Position numbers and translations under genes: made by a program. From contig JBARBG010000152.1 of assembly GCA_049792815.1 (NCBI GenBank), positions 1 to 6,443 on the forward strand: a stretch of DNA of 6,443 nt, in the 5' to 3' direction. The notes beneath the pieces are model-generated. The model made no database searches. It saw only the letters and a list, made by a program, of their open reading frames with translations, and had not been told where the DNA came from. Of the stretch, positions 1 to 5,971 are shown piece after piece. Within the stretch, counting starts at the first letter, position 1, and each line of letters starts with the position of its first letter. This stretch comes from DAIDKA01 sp049792815. GTDB taxonomy: Bacteria > Pseudomonadota > Gammaproteobacteria > Steroidobacterales > Steroidobacteraceae.

Positions 1-321
1 CTGCAGGCGCGCCGGCTCCACGGGCTTGAGCAGGTAGTCCACCGCATGGATCTGGAAGGCCTGCAGCGCGAACTCGTCGTGCGCCGTGACAAAGATTACC
101 GCCGGTGCGCGCTCACCCAGCAGCTCCATGACCTCAAACCCGGAGAGTTTGGGCATCTGCACATCCAGCAGCATCAGATCGCAGGGCAGTTCTTCGGCCA
201 GCTTCACCGCATCGAAACCATTCGCCGCCTCACCCGCGATTTCGACATCCGCCACGTCCGCGAGCTGCTCGGCCAGATAGGAGCGGGCCAGGGCTTCATC
301 ATCAACGATCAGGATGCGCAT
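1..321 (-). CDS. LytTR-type response regulator, receiver domain only (C-terminus beyond window)
   Basis: This is the first 107 residues of a cytoplasmic response regulator, cut by the left edge. The visible part is one CheY-like receiver domain. It has the acidic pair Asp7-Asp8 (ILIVDDE), phosphoacceptor Asp53 in LLDVQMP, the switch threonine Thr79 in FVTAHDE, and Lys99 in DYLLKP. The segment around residues 86-107 (ALQAFQIHAVDYLLKP) is typical of receivers joined to a LytTR DNA-binding domain, so that output domain is expected but not seen. The ATG at 319-321 has a good Shine-Dalgarno six bases away and lies inside the end of the histidine kinase gene (20-nt overlap), which suggests coupled translation. 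The kinase is almost certainly its cognate partner. Receiver identity is firm. The LytTR assignment is inferred from the receiver subtype and the LytS-type kinase. Confidence 0.93.
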   Translation of the reverse strand, partial: MRILIVDDEALARSYLAEQLADVADVEIAGEAANGFDAVKLAEELPCDLMLLDVQMPKLSGFEVMELLGERAPAVIFVTAHDEFALQAFQIHAVDYLLKPVEPARLQ

Positions 322-1381
322 GCAGTGCCTCCACCGGTGATGCGGGCAGCGCCAGCCGGACCTTGAATGTCTCGGGTTCGTTTTCCACATCCATGCTCGC
401 GCGTGTGCCGTACATGGATTCCACGCGTCCCCTGACATTGGCCAGTCCCAGGCCGGTACTGCGCGAGACCGGGCGATCCGCATCGCAGCTGTTCTCGACC
501 ATGATGTCCAGCAGGCTCCCGCGAAGCTTCGCGCTGACCCTGATTTCGCCACCCCCGATGAGATGTGCGATGCCGTGGTGCACCGCGTTTTCCACCAGCG
601 GCTGCAGCAACAATGCCGGCACGTGCATGGTCAACGCCTCTGCGCTCACATCAACGCTGCGTCGCAGCCGATTGCCAAAGCGCACCTCCTCAATGGCCAG
701 GAAGGTGTCGATCAGCGTCAGCTCATCCGCCAGGGCGATAGTCTGCTGGGCGCCCAACTTGAGACTCTTGCGAAAAAAGTCCGCCATCAGCAGGCACATG
801 CGTCGTGCCGCGGTCGCGTCCGAGCCGATCAACGCCGCAACGGAATTGAGGCTGTTGAACAGAAAATGCGGATCCAGCTGCCGTCGCAGAAAACTCATCT
901 CGGCCTCGCGCGCCAGTGCGCGCAGTTCCAGCGCGCGCCTTTCCGCATCTCGTGAGCGTTCCGAGGCCGCGGCCGAATACAGCCCGAGGATGGCGATCAG
1001 GACACCGGCGCTGCCGGCAAAGACCAGCAGCGGGATGAGGGTCCCCGGATCCACGGTGGGATTGAGATTCGCGTAAGCGAGCGCCCGCATCCACAACGTC
1101 GCGATCGCCAGCCACAGGGTCAGCAGCACGAGGCCCGTGCCCAGCCAGGTTCCCACCAGCCGCCAGACCGGCACTTCCCCGGGCCCCATGCCCCGCACCA
1201 GGTACCAGCAGGGCAGGCACTGCAGGCCGATGACGACGGCCAGCGGAATCGCGAAGATTGCGGCCCAGCGCAGCGTCGCCTCGCCCGTCACCGTGATCAC
1301 CCCGGCGATAAGGGCTCCGAAGGTGACCCACAGCAGCAGGTAACCCAGCAGCCGGCCGCGGTGGCTGAGAATCGGGTGCAT
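302..1381 (-). CDS. LytS/YehU-type membrane sensor histidine kinase
   Basis: This 359-aa inner-membrane histidine kinase belongs to the His_kinase (LytS/YehU/AlgZ) class. Four hydrophobic segments (about residues 11-31, 38-58, 76-96 and 114-136) form the N-terminal membrane unit, with no sizeable extracytoplasmic domain. A charged, probably coiled-coil linker (about 137-165) follows. The phosphorylation motif is RRQLDPHFLFNSLN with candidate His172. The N-box is LLLQPLVENAVHHGI (Asn265), and the glycine-rich ATP-lid motif is STGLGLANVRGR (about 308-319). The domain is complete and of normal family length. The ATG shares its A with the stop of the liaF-like gene (TGATG). An AAGGA lies only three bases before it, a tight spacing that fits re-initiation after the upstream gene. 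Its 3' end overlaps the regulator gene by 20 nt. The stimulus cannot be read from the sequence; the LiaF-like neighbour points to envelope state. Confidence 0.95.
   Translation of the reverse strand: MHPILSHRGRLLGYLLLWVTFGALIAGVITVTGEATLRWAAIFAIPLAVVIGLQCLPCWYLVRGMGPGEVPVWRLVGTWLGTGLVLLTLWLAIATLWMRALAYANLNPTVDPGTLIPLLVFAGSAGVLIAILGLYSAAASERSRDAERRALELRALAREAEMSFLRRQLDPHFLFNSLNSVAALIGSDATAARRMCLLMADFFRKSLKLGAQQTIALADELTLIDTFLAIEEVRFGNRLRRSVDVSAEALTMHVPALLLQPLVENAVHHGIAHLIGGGEIRVSAKLRGSLLDIMVENSCDADRPVSRSTGLGLANVRGRVESMYGTRASMDVENEPETFKVRLALPASPVEALHAHPDR
328..332 (-). promoter_or_regulatory. Shine-Dalgarno of the response regulator gene
   Basis: GGAGG on the minus strand lies six bases upstream of the ATG at 319-321. 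It sits inside the last codons of the histidine kinase gene. It fixes the regulator start and supports translational coupling of the two genes. Confidence 0.75.
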
Positions 1382-2088
1382 CAGTCCTTGATCTCAACGC
1401 CACCCATGACGGCCATACCCCGGATGACCAGATGCTTGGTGGCCGGCGCTGTGGCCGGGCGACGCTTGTCCGACACGCCGCCCATCAGGGAAACCACCCG
1501 TACCGTCACGTCCCAGTCGCGCGGCACGTAAATCTCGGCGCCACCCATGAGCGCGAAGACATCGATGGTCGCCGTGTCGTGCGCCATGGGAGCGCCGGAC
1601 AGATCGACCTTCACGCCACCCATGACCGCGGTGATATCGGCGCCCTCGAAGGGCACTGTGGGCCGCAGTTGCGAGCCTGAAAAAATGGCGAAGGTGCGGA
1701 TGTACGCGTCCCCCGCCCCTTCCGGGCTCGGCCGGTTGAAGGCCCGCCACACCACAGAACCGCCGGCGAGCACCAGCACCAGGGGTCCGATGACGGCCCA
1801 GAACTGGATCTTGATCCATTGCTGGTGAGTCGCGAACCCCCAGGCGCCGACGAACATCAGCACCAGGCCCAGCATCACCTGGTCATGCCTGCGCCGGGCC
1901 AGCAGCGCCACACCCACCAGGAATATGATCAGTGGGCCGAAGTTGTGAAACACATAATGCGAGTCAATCAGGCCCAGATTCCCGCCCAGCAGAACCGCGC
2001 CGGCAGCGATGATCAGAACACCAATCAGCGCGACGCCAATGGCGCGCGAGCGGGCCTCTTCGGGATTGGACGGTGGCGAGTTGTACAT
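1381..2088 (-). CDS. LiaF-like membrane protein with C-terminal MGG-repeat domain
   Basis: This is a 235-aa membrane protein. Four hydrophobic helices (about residues 16-36, 47-65, 69-87 and 96-114) resemble the LiaI/LiaF transmembrane region. The C-terminal domain (about 130-235) resembles the LiaF/YvqF 'cell wall-active antibiotics response' domain. That domain carries four copies of a short motif: AVMGGVKVDLS, ALMGGAEIYVP, SLMGGVSDKR and AVMGGVEIKD. A degenerate fifth, FAIFSGSQLRP, precedes them, as expected of a small beta-solenoid. The start is supported by AAGGAGG four bases upstream of the ATG. In Bacillus, LiaF inhibits its partner kinase until the envelope is stressed; a similar role beside this kinase is inference. 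The gene leads the operon, and its stop overlaps the kinase start by one base. Family membership is likely, but the exact function is unknown. Confidence 0.88.
   Translation of the reverse strand: MYNSPPSNPEEARSRAIGVALIGVLIIAAGAVLLGGNLGLIDSHYVFHNFGPLIIFLVGVALLARRRHDQVMLGLVLMFVGAWGFATHQQWIKIQFWAVIGPLVLVLAGGSVVWRAFNRPSPEGAGDAYIRTFAIFSGSQLRPTVPFEGADITAVMGGVKVDLSGAPMAHDTATIDVFALMGGAEIYVPRDWDVTVRVVSLMGGVSDKRRPATAPATKHLVIRGMAVMGGVEIKD
1384..1632 (-). repeat. Coding repeat: four MGG-motif units in the LiaF-like protein
   Basis: Met-Gly-Gly motifs start at residues 156, 181, 202 and 228, so they are 25, 21 and 26 residues apart. Each is preceded by a small-hydrophobic pair and mostly followed by a beta-strand-like stretch. 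The first and last units are nearly identical in DNA (CGCCACCCATGAC on the plus strand). The last unit ends at the stop codon. Such spacing suits stacked turns of a right-handed beta-solenoid; that structural reading is inference. Confidence 0.7.
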
Positions 2089-2092
2089 ACGG

Positions 2093-2099
2093 CCTCCTT
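2093..2099 (-). promoter_or_regulatory. Strong Shine-Dalgarno of the liaF-like gene
   Basis: AAGGAGG on the minus strand lies four bases before the ATG at 2086-2088. It is close to a full anti-Shine-Dalgarno match and fixes the start of the operon's first gene. Confidence 0.8.
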
Positions 2100-2124
2100 G
2101 CGGCTGATGGCGACGTTACCCGCC

Positions 2125-2156
2125 ACCCTTTAAGGGTTCTACAGCCTGCCGGCCAA
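2125..2156 (-). promoter_or_regulatory. Candidate promoter with overlapping inverted repeat (operator?) for the signalling operon
   Basis: On the minus strand, TTGGCC (2156-2151, 4/6 to the -35 consensus) is 17 bases from TTAAAG (2133-2128, only 3/6 to the -10). The weak -10 lies inside the inverted repeat ACCCTT-T-AAGGGT (2125-2137, perfect 6-bp arms, one-base centre), about 37 bases before the ATG. The inverted repeat is certain. The promoter elements are weak, and the operator role is a guess from position. LytTR regulators usually bind direct rather than inverted repeats, so a different factor could be involved. Confidence 0.3.
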
Positions 2157-2172
2157 TTGCGGTCCGGTGCCG

Positions 2173-2202
2173 GTGAAACCGCTCTGGCGGTTGTGTTAGC
2201 AT
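2173..2202 (+). promoter_or_regulatory. Candidate promoter of the tRNA-Arg gene
   Basis: GTGAAA (2173-2178, 4/6 to the -35 consensus) lies 18 bases before TAGCAT (2197-2202, 4/6 to the -10). TGT at 2194-2196 gives an extended -10 (TGn). A GC-rich discriminator (CGCGCCCCC) follows, as is common for stable-RNA promoters under stringent control. It would give a leader of roughly 100 bases before the mature tRNA. It is the best candidate upstream of the tRNA, but no transcript data support it. Confidence 0.45.
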
Positions 2203-2258
2203 CGCGCCCCCGCAGCGGCCGGTGAGGCCGGCTCAAGGCGAGTGCGACGGGTCCGGGA

Positions 2259-2272
2259 TTCCGGCGCCGGAA
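2259..2272. repeat. Perfect 14-bp palindrome in the tRNA leader
   Basis: TTCCGGCGCCGGAA is identical to its reverse complement. In RNA it could form a 5-bp stem with a GCGC loop within the tRNA precursor. In DNA it could be a dimeric protein site. It lies 36 bases before the mature tRNA. In GC-rich DNA a chance origin is possible. Confidence 0.6.
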
Positions 2273-2284
2273 GCCTCGCATACG

Positions 2285-2304
2285 ATGTAAGTCATTGATT
2301 ACAT
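2285..2304. repeat. Inverted repeat ATGTAA-N8-TTACAT next to the tRNA 5' end
   Basis: Perfect 6-bp arms (2285-2290 and 2299-2304) are separated by eight bases, ending three bases before the mature tRNA. The AT-rich block stands out from the GC-rich surroundings. It could be a precursor hairpin near the RNase P site, a protein site, or chance. Confidence 0.5.
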
Positions 2305-2307
2305 TGC

Positions 2308-2384
2308 GCGCCCGTAGCTCAGTTGGATAGAGCGCATGGCTACGAACCATGAGGTCGGGAGTTCGAATCTCTCCGGGCGCGCCA
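2308..2384 (+). tRNA. tRNA-Arg (anticodon ACG), CCA encoded
   Basis: This is a complete 77-base cloverleaf. The acceptor stem GCGCCCG (2308-2314) pairs with CGGGCGC (2374-2380), followed by discriminator G and encoded CCA (2382-2384). The D-stem is GCTC/GAGC (2317-2320, 2330-2333) with a GG-containing loop. The anticodon stem is CATGG/CCATG (2335-2339, 2347-2351) around loop CTACGAA, giving anticodon ACG at 2342-2344. A five-base variable loop follows, then the T-stem GGGAG/CTCTC with loop TTCGAAT. A34 of the ACG arginine tRNA is normally converted to inosine by TadA, so it would read CGU, CGC and CGA. It is the only plus-strand gene, divergent from the signalling operon and converging on the HExxH-TPR gene. 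I see no second copy of its 3' end in the window, so no sign of an integrated element here. Confidence 0.98.
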
Positions 2385-2449
2385 TTCCATTAAGGTCCGT
2401 AACGCAGCCTCTGTAGACACGCTGGCTGTGATAATGGTTTGGCAAAGGG

Positions 2450-4177
2450 TCAGGGGACTTTCAGCAGGTATTGGCGTAAAGGGCCGGGAAGATCCGGACG
2501 TGTCAGCAGTTCTTTGGCGATGGCGCGTGCCTCGGGGTACTTTTTCGCGCTGATCAGCGTTCTCATTTTGGCCAGCTGTTCACTCACTTCGAGTCTGCTG
2601 TCGGTCTCCTTGAGAAACATGTCTGTTTCGGGCGAACTGCCGATACGTTCTCGATAGCGGCTAAGCACGGCGCGCGCTTCGGCAAAATCCTGCTTGTCCA
2701 CTGCGGCTGCGATTTCCGACTGCATTGCCTCGACCAGCCAGCGGCTACGCAGGATGACGGCATTGCTCTGCTCCGTCGGATCGAGTTTGTTATTAGGCCG
2801 CAGCACATCGTCGAGTGCCGACAGCGCCTTATCGCGCCTTCCGAGCCTGTAATCCACTGCGGCGTCGCCAACGCGCAGCCAGTCGTCGCCCGGAAAGATA
2901 CGCAGCCCGACGTTCAGGAACTGGGTATCTTCATCGCGTGGCTTCTCTAATCTGATCAGCGCGTAGGCCAGCCGATCGTAGTAGTCCAGCTGTCTAGGAT
3001 TCAGGTTGATGGCATTCTCGTACATGGTCACGCTGAGCTGGGCGGCATCGTGCTTCGAGCTGTTTGCGCCACTCAAATACGAGTCTCCCTGCAGAACGTA
3101 CATTGCGCTGTCCTTGGAGCCACGTTGCAGCGCGCCTTCCGCCTGCGTCATAGCGACATCCATATGGCTGCCATCCAGCGCCAGATATGCCATCAGCGCG
3201 TATCCATCCGGAGCGGACGCATCCAGTGTGAGCGCCTTCTGGGCATGTTGCTGCGCCAGATCCTTTTGACCCGCGCCGAATGCCAGAAATCCCAATGATG
3301 ACTCAACCAGATCGCCAGGCGCCGGCTGCAGCGCCGGCGGATCCGCGGCGGCCCTCGCCGGTTCTACCATGTACGACCAGCTGCGCTGGTCGATATAGCT
3401 CCGGAAGTCTCGATCGATGTCCGGAAGTGACGACCCGAAAACCGCATTCACCGTCGCTTCACCGGACTTCGTCTTGAAGGTGTCTAGGAATTTGACCAGT
3501 AACTGGCGGCGCCCCTGATCCTTGGAGAACATCAGAAAATGGGTGAATGCCCACGCCTGCGCGTAAAAGATATTGGTGCGATCATCGCGGTCGAACAGTG
3601 CACTCGGCTCCGCGAGAAACTCTGCCAAGGGCATTTCCTGGCGACTGCGCAGCAGTTCCAGGTGTTCGTTTATAGGTTTGGCCCAATTGACCTTGCTGCC
3701 GGTGCGCTCGAACGTCGAGAACATCTCCGCGATGCCTTCGCTGAACCAGGCAGGCTTGCTTGACTGGTCCACGCTCATCAGCCAGTGCGTCGCCTCGTGG
3801 TAAATGGTCCGGCGGGATTGCTCATCGAAAGCATCATGCGCCATAGCGATCATGCTCCAGGTCGGCTGCCACTCGAACTGGCCGGCGACATTCGCGGTCT
3901 TGCCGTTGGGACGCAGGATCTTGTAGGGCGAAAAGTCCTTGTCGCGGGCGAAAATTACCACCGTGAGTGGCGGCAGTGCCCGCAGGTTTATCCCGAGCGT
4001 GCCGGAAGTGGAGAGGATGAACTGGTCGAATCCACGCATCCAGTCCGCAGTGTCGCGGTCATTGGCCTGCGAAATGATTCGATAGTAAGGTGTAGTGGCC
4101 GTTTTCCACGGCGCATCGCTTGCCAGCAGATGACCGCTTGCGATCGCGAAAAGACAAAGAACCCATCGCATATTCAT
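2450..4177 (-). CDS. Secreted HExxH (gluzincin/MA-like) putative metallopeptidase with TPR tail
   Basis: This 575-aa protein is probably periplasmic or secreted. Residues 1-20 form a signal peptide (hydrophobic core LCLFAIASGHLLAS, likely cut before Asp21, no lipobox). Residues about 30-270 look like a DUF1570/Peptidase_MA-like domain. It has the zinc motif HEATH (His127, Glu128, His131) and a downstream PAWFSEGIAE segment, in which Glu147 is the likely third zinc ligand, as in gluzincins. From about 290 to 465 there are roughly five TPR-like helical repeats, for example YENAINLNP and a unit ending FPGDDWL. A further helical region runs to the end. The start follows only a weak Shine-Dalgarno (GAAAG); a second ATG two codons on is possible. 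The gene stands alone: the spacer upstream is about 300 bp, and the tRNA converges from the other side. Catalysis looks plausible because all key residues are present. The substrate is unknown, and a scaffold role through the repeats is also possible. Confidence 0.85.
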   Translation of the reverse strand: MNMRWVLCLFAIASGHLLASDAPWKTATTPYYRIISQANDRDTADWMRGFDQFILSTSGTLGINLRALPPLTVVIFARDKDFSPYKILRPNGKTANVAGQFEWQPTWSMIAMAHDAFDEQSRRTIYHEATHWLMSVDQSSKPAWFSEGIAEMFSTFERTGSKVNWAKPINEHLELLRSRQEMPLAEFLAEPSALFDRDDRTNIFYAQAWAFTHFLMFSKDQGRRQLLVKFLDTFKTKSGEATVNAVFGSSLPDIDRDFRSYIDQRSWSYMVEPARAAADPPALQPAPGDLVESSLGFLAFGAGQKDLAQQHAQKALTLDASAPDGYALMAYLALDGSHMDVAMTQAEGALQRGSKDSAMYVLQGDSYLSGANSSKHDAAQLSVTMYENAINLNPRQLDYYDRLAYALIRLEKPRDEDTQFLNVGLRIFPGDDWLRVGDAAVDYRLGRRDKALSALDDVLRPNNKLDPTEQSNAVILRSRWLVEAMQSEIAAAVDKQDFAEARAVLSRYRERIGSSPETDMFLKETDSRLEVSEQLAKMRTLISAKKYPEARAIAKELLTRPDLPGPLRQYLLKVP

Positions 4178-4480
4178 GGTCTTTCGGAGTCCCCCCGGCT
4201 TCCCCGTGTCGCGACCTGTTGATCGCGCCGGAAATTTTTATATTGGGCAACATATCACAGGCCCGCACGCTTCAAATACCAGGGCGCATGCAACCGGCAC
4301 TCAACGGAAGTGGAAGTTCGGCGAGCCTGGACCCCCATCCCGTGGCGGTGGCGCGGACACTCAAACTCAGCCAAGCCGAGGTTGTTGCAGGTTGATCCGG
4401 GCCGTTCCGCAGCGCCTGGATTCATTGCAGTTTTAGGTCCTACAAATCAAATACTTAATAACTTTCTTATCGCCTGACGC
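4178..4480. other. Gene-free spacer of about 300 bp with an AT-rich patch
   Basis: I find no convincing gene here; the short reading frames look like nothing I recognise. Positions 4431-4470 are only about 22% GC (9 of 40), in sharp contrast with both flanks, and lie just after the stop of the 4481-5950 hydrolase gene. I see no hairpin with a T-run, so no intrinsic terminator for that gene is evident. Near the HExxH-TPR gene the minus strand holds TATAAA (4242-4237), a possible -10 without a good -35, and the 8-bp palindrome GTCGCGAC (4208-4215). The spacer probably holds the HExxH-TPR gene's promoter. Confidence 0.55.
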
Positions 4481-5950
4481 TCACGGCCCGCGGCCCACTC
4501 GCGACGCTTCCGCCGCCCGCACCGTAGCGTCAGCATCGAACCGCAGGATGTAGCCGTCCTTTACATTTTGATAGGCCACCTTCTTCACCTTGGCGACATA
4601 GGCGGCGTGGCTGGGATACAGGGCGTTGAGGTGATCGATGCTCATATCGACCGAATAGCCCCAGCGCACGCAAGCGCCCGCGCCTATGGCTTCACCCCCG
4701 GCGCGAACCGAGGAGGCGTTGGCCGGAGCGTTGTCGCCGACATTGATCTGAGTCGGGACCGCCAACTCCGACAGCTGGATGCCGCCTTGAGCAAGGCCGT
4801 CGGCGTTGCGCTCAACATCCGCCGCGTGCGGCCTGGGGTAGAGCTTGGTGACTGCGAGACGCGGCGCTCCCGGGGGCGGCTTGCCGCCCTCGGCCCAGGT
4901 CGCTAGCTTGTCGAGGGCCGATGCCACCACATAGCTGGTGGGGACGCGAGTGCCGATTTGTGGATTGGCGCATAGCGGCGCCATGGCCGCCTCCAGCGAC
5001 TTGCCGTTGTCGCGCAATTCCATCGGCTCGCGGCTGGCGCGCAGGTGCTGGTCCACATGGCTGGTGCCGGCCACTTCCCAGCTGCGGAATTTGCCAGTGT
5101 CGGGCTGCTCGCTGGCCGCTTCGCCGTTCAGCGTGTCGAATTCGGTGCTGACCTTGATCACTGGCACGGGCAGGTCGTCGCGGATGCGCCGACCCAGTGA
5201 GGACAAGAGGAGGAACCCGTCATAGACGCCGGCCGAAGGATTGATGGAGTTGACGTAGCTCGCCAGCCGGTTGGCCGATTGGGATTCGCCCGCGGCGAGC
5301 ACCAGCTTCGCCTTCAGCCCACCGAGCATGTCCACGTTGGTCGGATGTCTGATGGCTTCGCCCACTTGGCTGAAGATGTCGTAGGAGAGAGCGTCGGCGT
5401 CCGTCCCTGCTGGGAGGCCGGCGCCTGCCGCTACCGTCTTGCCGACATCCAATTCGCCATACCGGGCAGGGCTGAACTTCTTGAGCGCCGCTACGCCAAC
5501 GGTCTGAGCTGACACGCCCACCCAAACATAGCCTTCGCGCAGCATGTGCTCCCAGTCGAAGAACCAAACGTTCTCCGCGTCGAACTGGTTGGTAACGTTG
5601 TACCATTCCACCACCACGATCCCATTGGATCGCTTTGGATTGGCTGGGCGGCGCACGACCACACGCGTCACATAGGGCTGGGCGGCTGAAGCTACCGCCC
5701 CGTCCTTCATCGGATCGGCGATGCTGTAGGTATTGGCAGCGCCGCGCACGAAGAACTCTTCCTCGACATAGCCATGCTGCGCCAGATCGTGATTGGAAGA
5801 GAAAAAGATGTAGTTGTGAGCGGGTGATCCCGGCACGTCCGGTGCCGCGACCGGACCGCTGATCTCGGGGACCGGCACGCCCGCTAAAGCGGGCAATGTT
5901 GCCAGGCCCAAAGCCATGCCTAGCAGCAAGCTGCGTTGACTAGACCGCAT
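4481..5950 (-). CDS. Secreted alpha/beta-hydrolase domain protein (Abhydrolase_10-like)
   Basis: This 489-aa exported protein starts with a clear type I signal peptide (core LLLGMALGLATLPALA, cut after Ala23 at ALA|G). It matches the family named simply 'alpha/beta hydrolase domain'. Landmarks are VVVEWYNVTNQFDAE (about 112-126), a VWVGVSAQ strand (142-149), DALSYDIFSQVGEAI (186-200) and the nucleophile elbow AAGESQSANRL with candidate Ser223. The candidate acid is Glu270 or Asp272 (STEFDTL), and the candidate base is His298 (AGTSHVD). The elbow reads GxSxS, not the usual GxSxG. The length is normal and the frame intact. The Shine-Dalgarno is weak (a GGA about nine bases upstream). It lies 21 bp after another hydrolase gene and is probably co-transcribed with it. 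The likely activity is an ester hydrolase on an imported or external substrate; the substrate is unknown. Confidence 0.87.
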   Translation of the reverse strand: MRSSQRSLLLGMALGLATLPALAGVPVPEISGPVAAPDVPGSPAHNYIFFSSNHDLAQHGYVEEEFFVRGAANTYSIADPMKDGAVASAAQPYVTRVVVRRPANPKRSNGIVVVEWYNVTNQFDAENVWFFDWEHMLREGYVWVGVSAQTVGVAALKKFSPARYGELDVGKTVAAGAGLPAGTDADALSYDIFSQVGEAIRHPTNVDMLGGLKAKLVLAAGESQSANRLASYVNSINPSAGVYDGFLLLSSLGRRIRDDLPVPVIKVSTEFDTLNGEAASEQPDTGKFRSWEVAGTSHVDQHLRASREPMELRDNGKSLEAAMAPLCANPQIGTRVPTSYVVASALDKLATWAEGGKPPPGAPRLAVTKLYPRPHAADVERNADGLAQGGIQLSELAVPTQINVGDNAPANASSVRAGGEAIGAGACVRWGYSVDMSIDHLNALYPSHAAYVAKVKKVAYQNVKDGYILRFDADATVRAAEASRVGRGP

Positions 5951-5971
5951 TTGTAGATTCCATGTCGACTC

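Noticed and set aside
363..1076. A 237-codon open frame on the plus strand, opposite the histidine kinase
   Set aside because: It is antisense to a clearly conserved kinase, is rich in Ser/Arg/Ala as expected of a GC-driven shadow frame, and has no recognisable motif.
723..1403. A 226-codon minus-strand frame overlapping the kinase in another frame
   Set aside because: It has low-complexity Gly/Arg/Ala-rich composition and lies wholly across the real kinase and the liaF-like gene end, so it is a shadow.
2308..2384. tRNA-Arg as an integration site for a genomic island
   Set aside because: No copy of the tRNA 3' half appears elsewhere in the window, and no integrase or phage gene lies next to it.
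2405..2428. CAGCC...GGCTG hairpin between the tRNA and the HExxH-TPR gene as a terminator
   Set aside because: It has only five base pairs, a 14-base loop and no T-run on either side, which is too weak to call an intrinsic terminator.
4260..4440. Possible remnant of a decayed protein gene in the spacer
   Set aside because: Both strands give only short frames with no family signature I recognise, so a pseudogene cannot be supported.
2289..4456. Similar AT-rich stretches AAGTCATTGATT (near 2289-2301, plus) and AAGTATTTGATT (near 4445-4456, minus) as att-like ends of a mobile element
   Set aside because: They are inverted rather than direct, only partly alike, and there is no integrase and no repeated tRNA 3' end between or beside them.
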